Shown: positions 1-9,277, counted from the first letter of the stretch. The stretch: 45,085 bases of DNA from Bacteroidetes bacterium HGW-Bacteroidetes-14 (GCA_002842655.1 PHDP01000015.1:1-45085), one strand, 5' to 3'. Numbers and translations are program-made. Notes: generated from the sequence alone by a model not told the origin.

Positions 1-1
1 A

Positions 2-90
2 GCGGGAGGCTATTGTTTTTTAACATGTAAATTCAACTAACCCTTTTTATAAATATTAGCCTTCTGCACTCTGCAGGGGGCTTTTTTTTT
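2..90 (+). promoter_or_regulatory. putative transcription attenuator upstream of asnA
   Basis: Two mutually exclusive RNA folds can be drawn. The terminator pairs 59-68 with 72-81 (10 bp including two G-U pairs, 3-nt loop) and is followed by nine T at 82-90, ending 19 nt before the asnA start. The alternative pairs 2-12 with 57-67 (11 bp including two G-U pairs) and sequesters the 5' arm of the terminator. This is the geometry of leader-peptide attenuators. The leader peptide would lie mostly left of the window; three frames close here (stops at 21-23, 28-30 and 38-40), so I cannot say which one it uses or whether it is Asn-rich. The tpl leader further on has the same architecture. The terminator is seen directly; its control of asnA is inferred. 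Confidence 0.55.
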
Positions 91-109
91 GTACCAAATT
101 ACCATCATT

Positions 110-1087
110 ATGAAACCGGAAATTCTTAAAACCGAAAAGGCAATTGCCTATGTAAAAGAGTCATTTTCTGCAGGACTGGAAAAGCAGCTCAACCTTGTAA
201 AAGTGTCATCCCCAATAGCCGTTATGGACGGAACAGGCATTAATGACGATCTTAATGGTTTTGAGAGAGCTGTTTCATTCCCTGTTAAGGCAATGCAGGA
301 GAGAAGGGCAGTTGTTGTCCACTCACTTGCAAAATGGAAGAGAGTAAGGCTGATGCAGACAGGTGCTGCCTGCGGAGAGGGAATAATAACAGATATGAGG
401 GCACTTCGCCCCGATGAAGATTTCACCTCAATTCACTCTCTTTATGTAGATCAGTGGGACTGGGAGCTGAGAATTGAAAAACATGAGCGCACTCTTTCAT
501 ATCTTATGAATTGTGTTGAAAAAATCTATTCGGTAATCAGAGACACTGAGCATAAGCTTTTCGAAATAGATCCTGAGCTTCGACCTGTTTTACCTGAAAA
601 AATCTCATTTGTTAAATCTCAGGAGCTGCTTGACATGTACCCCGGCTTTACGGCAAAGGAGCGCGAAAACATGATTACCGGCAAACTTGGTGCAGTCTTC
701 ATAATTGGAATTGGAGGGAATCTTTCAGATGGAAAGCCTCATGACGGAAGAGCTGCAGATTACGACGACTGGAGCCTTAACGGCGATATTCTTGTATGGC
801 ATCCTCTTCTTAAGAGGGCTTTTGAAATATCCTCAATGGGAATAAGGGTAGACAGTCTGGCTCTTCAGAGACAGCTGGAAATCAGAAATTGTACTGAAAA
901 GAGTAAGCTTGCCTACCACTCAATGCTGCTGGCAGGTGAACTTCCGGAGAGCATAGGGGGAGGAATAGGCCAGTCACGACTTTGCATGTTCCTTTTGAGA
1001 AAAAGCCATATTGGTGAAGTGCAGGTTGGAATCTGGCCTGAAGATATTCTCATGGAACAGCAAAAGCTTGGAATAGCATTAATGTAG
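110..1087 (+). CDS. asnA: aspartate--ammonia ligase (asparagine synthetase A)
   Basis: 325 residues. It makes asparagine from aspartate, ATP and free ammonia in the cytosol. The fold is related to class II aminoacyl-tRNA synthetases. Family landmarks in order are VVHSLAKWKR, ALRPDED, YVDQWDWE, FVKSQELL, LGAVFIIGIGG, YDDWSLNGDILVW, SSMGIRVD and the C-terminal GGGIGQSRL motif. Length is close to the roughly 330 residues of the enterobacterial enzyme; from memory, the loop between YDDWS and LNGDILVW is about eight residues shorter here. ATG 110 is chosen because MKPEIL matches the family N-terminus; in-frame TTG 89 would lie inside the terminator T-run. The gene is preceded by a putative attenuator and followed by a separate promoter for the next gene, so it is probably monocistronic from here on. 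Confidence 0.96.
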   Translation: MKPEILKTEKAIAYVKESFSAGLEKQLNLVKVSSPIAVMDGTGINDDLNGFERAVSFPVKAMQERRAVVVHSLAKWKRVRLMQTGAACGEGIITDMRALRPDEDFTSIHSLYVDQWDWELRIEKHERTLSYLMNCVEKIYSVIRDTEHKLFEIDPELRPVLPEKISFVKSQELLDMYPGFTAKERENMITGKLGAVFIIGIGGNLSDGKPHDGRAADYDDWSLNGDILVWHPLLKRAFEISSMGIRVDSLALQRQLEIRNCTEKSKLAYHSMLLAGELPESIGGGIGQSRLCMFLLRKSHIGEVQVGIWPEDILMEQQKLGIALM

Positions 1088-1088
1088 T

Positions 1089-1119
1089 TTTGCCGGATGG
1101 TTTTCGTTGCTTACCTTTA
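1089..1119 (+). promoter_or_regulatory. Bacteroidota-type promoter for the GH92 gene
   Basis: A -33 TTTG at 1089-1092 is separated by exactly 19 nt from TACCTTTA at 1112-1119, seven of eight matches to TAnnTTTG. The start codon at 1146 leaves a predicted leader of about 20 nt. The -33 box lies directly after the asnA stop codon. Confidence 0.6.
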
Positions 1120-1145
1120 TTCTTCGAACCTGAAAAATATCTGCA

Positions 1146-4100
1146 ATGAATCTCCTCTTCTCCTTAGCTACATTTTTTCTGCTTCAGGGAAATCTGGCTC
1201 AATATGTAAATCCATTCATTGGTACTGACAAAATGGGACACACCTATCCGGGGGCTTCAATGCCCTTTGGGATGGTACAGTTAAGCCCGGATACGGATAC
1301 CTTAAGCTATGAGTCCGGAGGAAAATACAACAAGGAGGTCTACAGATACTGCGCAGGCTACCAGTATTCAGACAGGACAATTGTGGGCTTCAGCCATACA
1401 CATTTTAGCGGAACGGGCCATTCAGACCTTGGGGATATCCTTATTATGCCAGCGACAGGGCGGCTTCAGCTTAATCCCGGAACGGCAGAGAATCCGCAGA
1501 GCGGCTTCAGAAGCTCCTTTTCACACGACAGGGAGATGGCAGAGCCAGGATACTACAAGGTTCATCTGGATGACCACGGTATTGAGGCAGAACTTGCTGC
1601 AACTACCCGGGTGGGCATTCACAGATATACATTCCCCAAAAGTGACAGTGCCCATATAATACTTGACCTGGTTCACGGAATCTATAACTACGAAGGAAAA
1701 AATGTATGGACATTTGTGAGGATAGAAAACGACTCAACTATTACAGGTTACAGGCAGACAAACGGCTGGGCAAGAACCCGCACTGTTTACTTTGCGATTA
1801 AGTTTTCAAAGCCGTTTAAAAGCTACGGAAGCAAGAACTTTGTACCCCAGTCTGTGTACAGGGGTTTCTGGCGCAAGTTCGATCAGACTGCGAACTTTCC
1901 GGAACTGGCAGGTTCGCAGCTAAGGGCCCATTTCGATTTTGACACAAAGGAGGGAGAGGAGATTGTTGTTAAGGTTGCACTTTCGCCTGTCAGCACCAAT
2001 GGTGCAATGGCAAATATGGCCGCAGAGGCTGTGGGCTGGGACTTTGACAAGTATCGCAGGGATGGATTTGAGGCCTGGGAGAGAGAGCTAGGAAAGATTG
2101 AGGTTGAGACTTTAACAGATGGTGAGAAGATTAACTTCTACACAGCAATGTACCACGCAATGCTGGGGACAACTATCTATATGGATAGCGACGGAAGCTA
2201 CAGAGGCCTCGATATGAATATCCACAAGGCCTCCGGCTTTACTAACTATACAACATTCTCACTTTGGGATACCTACCGGGCACTCCATCCGCTTTACAAT
2301 ATAATTGAGCCCAAACGTAATTCAGACATGGTTAATTCCATGATTGCCCATTACAATCAGAGCGTTCACAAAATGCTTCCTGTCTGGTCGCACTATGCAA
2401 ACGAAAACTGGTGCATGATTGGATACCACTCTGTCTCTGTTCTGGCAGATGCAGTTGTTAAGGGTATTGGAGGTTTTAATGCAGAGGCTGCACTGGAGGC
2501 TTGCGCTGTAACTGCAAGAAACAATTATTACGATGGTCTTGGACTCTACATAGCGAGAGGATTTGTTCCCGAAGATCTGAGCGGCAACTCTGTCTCAAAA
2601 ACACTCGAATATGCATACGACGACTGGGCAATAGCTCAGATGGCGCTCAAGCTCGGAAGAAAAGATTTGTACGAAGAGTTCTCAAAAAGGGCACTCTCAT
2701 ATAAAAATCTCTTCGATAAATCGTCCGGCTTTATGCGTCCTAAGCTTTCAGATGGCACATTCAAGAGGGAGTTTGACCCTCTGGACACACACGGGCAGGG
2801 TTTCATTGAGGGCAACGCATGGAACTACAGCCTCTATGTTCCCCATCATCCAGACTCTCTTATTTCGCTTATGGGAGGCAGCAAAAGGTTTGCTGAACAT
2901 CTTGACTCCCTCTTCACAATGGAGCTTCCGGATAAATATTTTGCACAAACAGAGGATATAACCCGCGAAGGGATCATGGGCAATTATATTCACGGCAACG
3001 AACCATCCCATCATGTGCCATATCTCTTTAACTATGCAGGTATGCCATGGAAAGGCCAGAAATATATCCGTGAGATTCTCGACACAAAATATAATCCTGC
3101 AGTTGACGGCCTAAGCGGCAACGACGACTGCGGACAGATGAGCGCATGGTACATCTTCTCATCCCTGGGCTTCTACCCTGTTGCTCCCGGCAGCGATACT
3201 TACGATATCGGGAGCCCATCTGTCGTATCTGCAGTTATTAAGCTGGAGGGCGGGAGAGAGTTCCGGATTGAGACCCTGAACCAAAGTAAACAAAATGTAT
3301 ACGTAAAACGAGCACTCCTCAACGGAGTGCCTCTCTCCCGCCCTCTCCTCAGACACAGCGACATCACTGCCGGCGGCACTCTTACATTTGAAATGTCTCC
3401 CACTCCCGCAGAGAAGGCATTCAGCCCTGTAATTTACAGCAGTGAAAAATTCACTCTCTTTTCAGACAAGGTAATTCAGGGCAGCAATACAGCTACAGTA
3501 ATCTCAAGAAATTCAATCGAATCAGATTACTTCAGCCCCCTTGGAACCGAGCCTGCCGGAACAAAAAAAACAAGAGTCATTACAAAAGATCTCTCCGCAA
3601 AAACCAGATACACATCTCAACAGCCCATTACCGACGCCCTGTTTAACATGTCTCTCGAAGAGGCATTAATAAACATTGAGGCCGACAGCACTTTCCGCAC
3701 AGGCGCCAAGTGGAGCGGAGTATGGACTAGGGACATATCGTACAGCATTCTTCTTGCCTTTGCTTACCACGAACCAGAGGTGGCAAAAATCAGCCTTATG
3801 AAAAAGGTAAAGCGCAGCAGAATTATTCAGGATACAGGTTCCGGCGGAGCCTGGCCAATATCATCGGACAGGACTACCTGGGCAATAGCTGCATGGGAGA
3901 TATATAAAGTTACCGGCGATAAAGAGTGGCTCAAGACTATTTACCCCATTATTAAAAACACTCTCGACGACGATTTTCTCACCCTTTACAATCCAAAAAC
4001 AGGGCTATTCCGCGGAGAGTCATCATTCCTGGACTGGCGCGAACAGACCTATCCCAAATGGATGGATAACAAAGATATCTTTGTCTCAGAGAATCTTGGA

Positions 4101-5576
4101 ACAAATGCAGTTCACTATCAGGCACACAAGATTCTGGCAATGGCCGCAAAACTCCTTGGAGAGGATGGATCCATATACGAGCAGCGTGCAGAGGGCATCA
4201 AAAATGCAATCAACAAAAACTTCTGGATGGAGGAGAGAGGATTTTACGGCAACTTCCTGTATGGAAGAGACCACCTCCTGTTATCAGAAAGGTTTGAAGC
4301 GCTTGGAGAGGCACTCAATATCCTTTTTGGAGTTGCAGGAGAGGAGAAAGCAAGGCTGATTCTCTCCGCCTCGCCTGTCACAGGATTTGGCGCATCATGC
4401 ATCTATCCTCAGATTCCGGGAATCCCGCCCTATCACAATAATGCAATCTGGCCATTTGTGCAGAGCTTCTGGAACCTTGCTGCTGCAAAAGCTGGCAACG
4501 AGAAGGCACTGGTTCACGGTCTGGCCTCTGTGTACAGGGCTGGCGCATTCTTCCTGACAAATTACGAAAATATGGTTGCTGAGACAGGAGACTATAATGG
4601 AACAGAGATCAATTCAGACAGGATGCTCTGGAGCATGGCCGGCAATCTGGCAATGGTTCACAGAGTATTTACAGGAATGAATTTTGAGGTTGACGGAATC
4701 CGCTTCTCACCCGTTATCCCGGAAGTTTACAAGGGCACCCGCAAACTTGAAAATTTCAAATACCGCAACGCAATTCTTGACATTACCGTAAAGGGATTCG
4801 GACGCAATACCAAATCTGTAACCCTGGACGGAGCTCCGCTTGAAAACGGATTCCTTCCCGCTGCTCTTTCAGGCAGACACGCTGTAGAAATTATCATGGA
4901 CAATAATAAATTTGACGGCGACAGATTTGAGGTCTCATCAAACCACACATCTCTCCCTGCCCCGCAGGTCAGCCTCAGAAAGGGAGAGCTAATCTGGAAC
5001 CCGGTTGCAGGTGCAGTAAATTACAGAATCTACAAAAATGGAAGAGTTGATAATGTTACAGATAAAACCAGCTTTAAGATTTCAACTCAGGAAGGGTATC
5101 AGTATAGGGTAAGTTCCGTTGATTCACTTGGCTGGGAGTCCTTCACATCTGAACCTCTTCTTGTTATCACTGATAAAAACAGAGTAAAAGTTGCTCCAGA
5201 CAATTCCGGGGATGGTAAAGGATTTGCCGAAATTTCAAATGAGATTAACCGGACCCTTGACTTTACCGTTAATGTCCCGCAGGAGGGAACTTATCTGCTT
5301 TCCTTCACCTACGCAAACGGCAGCGGCCCGTGGAACACAGACAATAAATGTGCAATTAGAACGGTTTATGTAAACAAAACTGCAGAAGGAACAATTGTTT
5401 TTCCGCAGAGAGGAGAAAACCTCTGGGATGAATGGGGTGCCACCAACTCAGTAAGAATGAAACTCAAAAAGGGGCTAAACAGATTCAGCCTCATATTTGA
5501 AGAGTGGAACAACAATATGAATGTAGATGTAAACCGGGCTCTTGTAAAAGAGGCCCTGCTGGAAAAGGTTCAGTAA
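1146..5576 (+). CDS. secreted GH92 alpha-mannosidase fused to a second (alpha/alpha)6-barrel and beta-sandwich domains
   Basis: 1476 residues. Residues 1-19 look like a signal peptide. Residues about 19-750 are a complete GH92 domain (exo-acting, calcium-dependent alpha-mannosidases): YVNPFIGT and PGASMPFGMVQLSPDT at the start, LWDTYRALHPLYNII, EGNAWNYSLYVPHH, GNEPSHH with the probable catalytic acid E619, and GNDDCGQMSAWYIFSSLGFYP with candidate base residues D660/D661. Residues about 812-1265 are a second six-hairpin glycosidase-like domain with WTRD at 860-863, GGAWP, SSFLDWREQ and NNAIWPF. It resembles the glycogen-debranching/GH63/GH78 superfamily, but I cannot assign a family. Residues about 1272-1346 look like a fibronectin-III-type domain, and 1347-1476 like a CBM6/35-type jelly roll. 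Single GH92 enzymes are usually about 750 residues. It probably trims mannose-containing glycans in the periplasm or outside the cell. No SusC/SusD pair is adjacent. Confidence 0.9.
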   Translation: MNLLFSLATFFLLQGNLAQYVNPFIGTDKMGHTYPGASMPFGMVQLSPDTDTLSYESGGKYNKEVYRYCAGYQYSDRTIVGFSHTHFSGTGHSDLGDILIMPATGRLQLNPGTAENPQSGFRSSFSHDREMAEPGYYKVHLDDHGIEAELAATTRVGIHRYTFPKSDSAHIILDLVHGIYNYEGKNVWTFVRIENDSTITGYRQTNGWARTRTVYFAIKFSKPFKSYGSKNFVPQSVYRGFWRKFDQTANFPELAGSQLRAHFDFDTKEGEEIVVKVALSPVSTNGAMANMAAEAVGWDFDKYRRDGFEAWERELGKIEVETLTDGEKINFYTAMYHAMLGTTIYMDSDGSYRGLDMNIHKASGFTNYTTFSLWDTYRALHPLYNIIEPKRNSDMVNSMIAHYNQSVHKMLPVWSHYANENWCMIGYHSVSVLADAVVKGIGGFNAEAALEACAVTARNNYYDGLGLYIARGFVPEDLSGNSVSKTLEYAYDDWAIAQMALKLGRKDLYEEFSKRALSYKNLFDKSSGFMRPKLSDGTFKREFDPLDTHGQGFIEGNAWNYSLYVPHHPDSLISLMGGSKRFAEHLDSLFTMELPDKYFAQTEDITREGIMGNYIHGNEPSHHVPYLFNYAGMPWKGQKYIREILDTKYNPAVDGLSGNDDCGQMSAWYIFSSLGFYPVAPGSDTYDIGSPSVVSAVIKLEGGREFRIETLNQSKQNVYVKRALLNGVPLSRPLLRHSDITAGGTLTFEMSPTPAEKAFSPVIYSSEKFTLFSDKVIQGSNTATVISRNSIESDYFSPLGTEPAGTKKTRVITKDLSAKTRYTSQQPITDALFNMSLEEALINIEADSTFRTGAKWSGVWTRDISYSILLAFAYHEPEVAKISLMKKVKRSRIIQDTGSGGAWPISSDRTTWAIAAWEIYKVTGDKEWLKTIYPIIKNTLDDDFLTLYNPKTGLFRGESSFLDWREQTYPKWMDNKDIFVSENLGTNAVHYQAHKILAMAAKLLGEDGSIYEQRAEGIKNAINKNFWMEERGFYGNFLYGRDHLLLSERFEALGEALNILFGVAGEEKARLILSASPVTGFGASCIYPQIPGIPPYHNNAIWPFVQSFWNLAAAKAGNEKALVHGLASVYRAGAFFLTNYENMVAETGDYNGTEINSDRMLWSMAGNLAMVHRVFTGMNFEVDGIRFSPVIPEVYKGTRKLENFKYRNAILDITVKGFGRNTKSVTLDGAPLENGFLPAALSGRHAVEIIMDNNKFDGDRFEVSSNHTSLPAPQVSLRKGELIWNPVAGAVNYRIYKNGRVDNVTDKTSFKISTQEGYQYRVSSVDSLGWESFTSEPLLVITDKNRVKVAPDNSGDGKGFAEISNEINRTLDFTVNVPQEGTYLLSFTYANGSGPWNTDNKCAIRTVYVNKTAEGTIVFPQRGENLWDEWGATNSVRMKLKKGLNRFSLIFEEWNNNMNVDVNRALVKEALLEKVQ

Positions 5577-5588
5577 TCGCGAGTTTTA

Positions 5589-6107
5589 TTACTTAATCCA
5601 CACGCTCTTTATCTCTGCTATGTATAGCTTATGAAGATTTCCCTTCAGACCATAAGCAGCAGTAAGGATATGAGTATCCAGAAACTCTTCGTCCCTTAAC
5701 ATCCCTGCATAAAGTTTCTTGCACTCGAGAACCATTCCGGCCTGCTCAAATGCAGGATTACCTTCAGATGAAAAGAGAGGAGTAAGCGATGCCTCTGTAA
5801 TCTTGTCACAGTCTCTGCCCGATTTTGTTCCGCAGATATCAAGCGCATCCCTGTATTTCTCGTCAAAAAAGGTGAGAGTGAAAGTTTCATTGCTTTCAAC
5901 AAATTCGTATGTATATCTCTCTGGTCTGATAAAGATGAATACCACAGGTCTGTTCCAGAGGTAACCCATACCTCCCCAGTTTGCCGTCATTGTATTGATC
6001 TTCTCACCGGTACCTGCAGTTACCAGCATCCACTCTTTCTCAATAAGTTTTATCAGGTTTGGCTCAATCTCTTCCGGCCTTATTCTTTTATATCCGAACT
6101 TTTCCAT
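5589..6107 (-). CDS. flavin reductase-like / FMN-binding protein
   Basis: 172 residues. The sequence fits the flavin-reductase-like split-barrel family that binds FMN: EWMLVTAGTGEKINTMTANWGGMGYLWNRPVVFIFIRPERYTYEFV, followed by ETFTLTFF and the conserved CGTKSGRDCDK turn. No signal peptide or membrane segment is present, so it is cytosolic. The physiological electron acceptor cannot be read from the sequence. It converges on the GH92 gene with a 12-nt gap and no obvious terminator, and it diverges from the chromate transporter gene with a 67-nt gap. I see no confident promoter in that gap. Confidence 0.8.
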   Translation of the reverse strand: MEKFGYKRIRPEEIEPNLIKLIEKEWMLVTAGTGEKINTMTANWGGMGYLWNRPVVFIFIRPERYTYEFVESNETFTLTFFDEKYRDALDICGTKSGRDCDKITEASLTPLFSSEGNPAFEQAGMVLECKKLYAGMLRDEEFLDTHILTAAYGLKGNLHKLYIAEIKSVWIK

Positions 6108-6174
6108 CTATTTTTACGTTTATTAAATGTGAAATTGCAAAATATTTTCTGAAAAAAGATATAAATTTCCGGAA

Positions 6175-7296
6175 ATGGAGAAATCATCACTTGGCGAAAT
6201 AGCCAGACTCTTTCTGAAACTGGGTACAATATCCTTCGGAGGGCCTGCGGCCCACATATCTATGATGGAAGATGAGGTTGTCAAAAAAAGAAAATGGATG
6301 ACCCACGAACATTTTCTCGACCTCATAGGAGCCACCAATCTTATCCCCGGTCCAAACTCAACCGAAATGACCATGCACTGCGGATACGAAAGAGCGGGAT
6401 GGAAAGGTCTCATAGTTGCCGGTATATCATTTATCTTCCCGGCTGTTATTATAACAGCAGTTCTTGCATGGATTTATCAGCAATATGGCACTCTCCCCAA
6501 CGCAGAGCCATTTATATTTGGCATTAAACCGGCTGTTATAGCAATTATAGCAGCAGCCACTGTTCCTCTGGCAAAAAAAGCATTCAAAAACAATACTCTA
6601 ATAGCCATGGGAGTGGCAACACTCATTGCCTCAGTTGCAGGACTCAGCGAAATAATAGCAATGTTTGCATGCGGTGGTGCAGGTGTCCTTATTTTCCTTG
6701 CAGAAAAATACAAAAACCGCACAAACTCCTTTGTACCATTTGCCGCTCTGGCCTCTGCCCTGCCTGCAGTGGCTGTTCCATCTCTCAAAATTTTCCTGAT
6801 TTTCCTTAAGACCGGAGCCCTGCTTTACGGCAGCGGTTATGTTCTCTTTGCATTTCTTGATGCAGAACTTGTATCTGCAGGGCTGCTTAGCCGTCAGGTA
6901 CTCACAGATGCTGTTGCAGCAGGTCAGTTTACCCCGGGGCCGGTACTATCAACCGCAACATTTATCGGATGGCAGATGAACGGTCTCCCGGGAGCGCTGG
7001 TTGCCACAGCCGGAATTTTCCTCCCCTCATTTCTCTTTGTGGCGTTACTTAACCCTGTAATTCCAAAACTACGAAAATCTAAATTTTTCTCGGCTTTTCT
7101 GGATGCTGTTAATGCAGCATCGGTTGCTGTTATTGCTGCCATTTGCATAAAGATGGGGGCAGATGCAGTTACAGACTGGAGAAGTATTCTTATCGCACTT
7201 CTGTCATTATTTGTCGCGCTAAGGCTAAAAAAAGTCAACAGCGCGTTAATTGTTACAGGAGGCTCTCTTTTAGGTTACATTTTGTTACAGATCTGA
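6175..7296 (+). CDS. chrA: chromate transporter, full-length two-domain CHR family
   Basis: 373 residues, mostly hydrophobic with about ten to twelve membrane segments. The CHR family arose by internal duplication and both halves are visible. The N-terminal half has FGGPAAHI near residue 22 and GATNLIPGPNSTEM near residue 53. The C-terminal half has KTGALLYGSGYVLF and AGQFTPGPVLSTATFIGW. Characterised members export chromate in symport with protons, or handle related oxyanions. With no metal-resistance neighbours, the substrate here is uncertain. Start ATG 6175 sits just before the conserved SLGEIARLFLKLGTISFGGP opening. It diverges from the flavin-reductase-like gene and is followed by an independent promoter at 7329. 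Confidence 0.9.
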   Translation: MEKSSLGEIARLFLKLGTISFGGPAAHISMMEDEVVKKRKWMTHEHFLDLIGATNLIPGPNSTEMTMHCGYERAGWKGLIVAGISFIFPAVIITAVLAWIYQQYGTLPNAEPFIFGIKPAVIAIIAAATVPLAKKAFKNNTLIAMGVATLIASVAGLSEIIAMFACGGAGVLIFLAEKYKNRTNSFVPFAALASALPAVAVPSLKIFLIFLKTGALLYGSGYVLFAFLDAELVSAGLLSRQVLTDAVAAGQFTPGPVLSTATFIGWQMNGLPGALVATAGIFLPSFLFVALLNPVIPKLRKSKFFSAFLDAVNAASVAVIAAICIKMGADAVTDWRSILIALLSLFVALRLKKVNSALIVTGGSLLGYILLQI

Positions 7297-7328
7297 TGAA
7301 AAAAATTCAGATTTATAAAACATTTTTA

Positions 7329-7336
7329 TATATTTG
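7329..7336 (+). promoter_or_regulatory. -7 element upstream of the lipoprotein/nuclease/TonB-receptor locus
   Basis: TATATTTG is a perfect match to the Bacteroidota TAnnTTTG -7 box in an AT-rich stretch. No clear -33 TTTG is found at the ideal spacing. It would give a leader of about 60 nt before the start at 7404. Confidence 0.5.
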
Positions 7337-7403
7337 CCACTATAAAATTGTATTTTCTGAAACTCAACATATTAAATAATAACCAAGTATATTTTATGAA
7401 AAA

Positions 7404-9227
7404 ATGATGCTAAAACTGTTCAGTTTTGCATTGGTGATTGCTTTGTCTTTCGCCGCAGCAAGCTGTAACAAGGAAGACGTTAACAACGAAACTCCATTTA
7501 TCAACCTGGGAAGTGAGACACTTTCAGTAGCAAAGGAGGGCGGTACAGCCACTCTTACAGTTGAATCAAACAGAGCATGGAGCGTTGAAATCCCTGCAGA
7601 AGCTGCATGGATTGCAGCAAATCCTGCTTCAGGAACAAACAACGGAACAATAACATTTACCCTGCTTCCTAACTCAGGTCTCCAGAGACAGGCAGATGTG
7701 AAAATCAAAACTGCCACAGCATACGAGTACGTAAGAATCACTCAGGCAGGTGCTGCAGTTAAGACTTATGTTACCGTTTCTGAACTAAGGGCAATGGGTG
7801 AGACAACAATCACAACCGATGTGTATATGAAAGCTAGCCTTATCAACGACCAGGACGGCGGAAACAACACATCCCTTAAAAACGTTTATGTACAGGATCA
7901 GAATGCAGGTATCTGCGTAAGACTTGTAGCAAATGCCGAGACTATGGCTGTTGGAACAGAACTGGAGTTCAAACTTCAGGGTGCTGTTCTCTCTAAATAC
8001 AACGGACTTCTTCAGCTCAATAACTTTGCTAACGCAAATATGACTAAAACAGGCGCAACAGTAGTTATTCCTGCCAAGTCAATTACTGCAGCACAACTCC
8101 TTTCAGGTAACTACGAATCTATGTATGTTGCTATTCCTAATGTACAGGTAGTTAATGCAGACCTTACCAAAACAATGGTTGTTGGAACAAGCCACACCTC
8201 TATCAACATGGAGGCTACAACAGGCGAAAAATTCGTAATGTTCAGTGCTTCATACTCAGAATTCAAAGCGCTTAATGTTCCTCAGGGAAGCGGTACTCTT
8301 AAAGGTATTGCCACAATCAACAATACAACCATTCAGGTTATGCCTCAGGTAAGGGCAGACTTTACCGGAATGACAGGAACCCGCTTTGGAAATGCTCCTC
8401 AGCTTACATACGGAACCGCTACACTTGCCGGTGCAATGAATAAAGGCGTTGCATTTACAACTGCAAACAAAATTACCATTCCTTTCACTGAAGCAACTAC
8501 AGGTGCTGCATACAGCATTTCAGTTGCAGTTTCCGGTGCAGGAGCCGCAGGCATAACAACCCCTGCAACTGCAACAGGAAACTTCGCAACAGCAGCAGGA
8601 AACATCGTAGTTGAACTTGCAGGAACACCAACAGCAGCCGGTGCCGTAACATTCACAATCACAGGAACAGGTATCTCAACTCCAATTGTTGTTAATGGTA
8701 CAGTAACTGACCCTTCATCTTCAACATCACTTGCAACATGGGTATTCACTGATAAACCAGCCGCCTTCCCTATTGCTGCAACAACTGCAGATGGCGCAAC
8801 AGGTGCATCTCTTACTCTTACCGGATTTACTACTCTACCTACTCTGAACCATACTCCTTCATCAAAAACAATCTATGTTAACACATGGGCAGAAAACAAA
8901 GCATGGGAAATAGCCCTTACACCTACAGCAGCCATTGCCTCAGGCAAGACACTTGCTGTTGAGTTTAAAGGTTACAGCACAAGTACTGGTCCAAGAGATA
9001 TGGTAGTTGAATATTCAAAGAACGGAACTGACTGGGTTCAGGTTGGAGAGGCAATCGTATATACTTCAAATATTGCAACCTTTAACAGAAATAAGGTTCT
9101 TACAGAATCACTGAGTGGTGCTCTGAAAATCAGAATAAGAGTTAGCTCGCCTACTGCAACAAATGGCAGCCCTATCGCAGATGGCGGAAACTCTCGTCTT
9201 GCTGACGTCACTATTTCAGTTAACTAA
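7404..9227 (+). CDS. surface lipoprotein with BACON and DUF5689 (OB-like) domains
   Basis: 607 residues. A type II signal ends in FAAASC (Cys21), followed by NKED; a Lys plus acidic pair just after the cysteine fits the Bacteroidota lipoprotein export signal, so it is probably surface exposed. Domains: BACON-like beta-sandwich about 30-115 (AWSVEIP, AAWIAANPASGTNNGTITFTL, VRITQAG); a DUF5689-like region about 118-320 with an OB-like core (VYVQDQNAGICVRLV); a Thr/Ala-rich Ig-like segment about 330-445; and an unassigned C-terminal beta-rich domain about 446-607. The start is ambiguous: an ATG at 7396 gives only Met-Lys-Lys-stop and overlaps this one, and one extra A in the run would fuse the two (see findings). 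BACON and DUF5689 are non-catalytic, so I infer a binding role. A terminator follows directly. Confidence 0.8.
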   Translation: MMLKLFSFALVIALSFAAASCNKEDVNNETPFINLGSETLSVAKEGGTATLTVESNRAWSVEIPAEAAWIAANPASGTNNGTITFTLLPNSGLQRQADVKIKTATAYEYVRITQAGAAVKTYVTVSELRAMGETTITTDVYMKASLINDQDGGNNTSLKNVYVQDQNAGICVRLVANAETMAVGTELEFKLQGAVLSKYNGLLQLNNFANANMTKTGATVVIPAKSITAAQLLSGNYESMYVAIPNVQVVNADLTKTMVVGTSHTSINMEATTGEKFVMFSASYSEFKALNVPQGSGTLKGIATINNTTIQVMPQVRADFTGMTGTRFGNAPQLTYGTATLAGAMNKGVAFTTANKITIPFTEATTGAAYSISVAVSGAGAAGITTPATATGNFATAAGNIVVELAGTPTAAGAVTFTITGTGISTPIVVNGTVTDPSSSTSLATWVFTDKPAAFPIAATTADGATGASLTLTGFTTLPTLNHTPSSKTIYVNTWAENKAWEIALTPTAAIASGKTLAVEFKGYSTSTGPRDMVVEYSKNGTDWVQVGEAIVYTSNIATFNRNKVLTESLSGALKIRIRVSSPTATNGSPIADGGNSRLADVTISVN

Positions 9228-9245
9228 TTAACTTGCACAGCTTTA

Positions 9246-9277
9246 AAAAATAGCCCAATTCATTTGGGCTATTTTTG
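9246..9277 (+). terminator. intrinsic terminator after the BACON/DUF5689 lipoprotein, with an embedded -7-like box
   Basis: A 13-bp stem (9246-9258 with 9264-9276) has core TAGCCCAA/TTGGGCTA and an A-run/T-run flank. The 3' arm and T-tract also spell TATTTTTG (9270-9277), a perfect TAnnTTTG match 18 nt before the next start codon. The next gene may therefore have its own promoter as well as read-through. No -33 box is visible at the ideal distance. Confidence 0.8.

Noticed and set aside
8399-8749. 116-codon minus-strand open frame
   Set aside because: Antisense to the Thr/Ala-rich part of the lipoprotein; composition explains the open frame.
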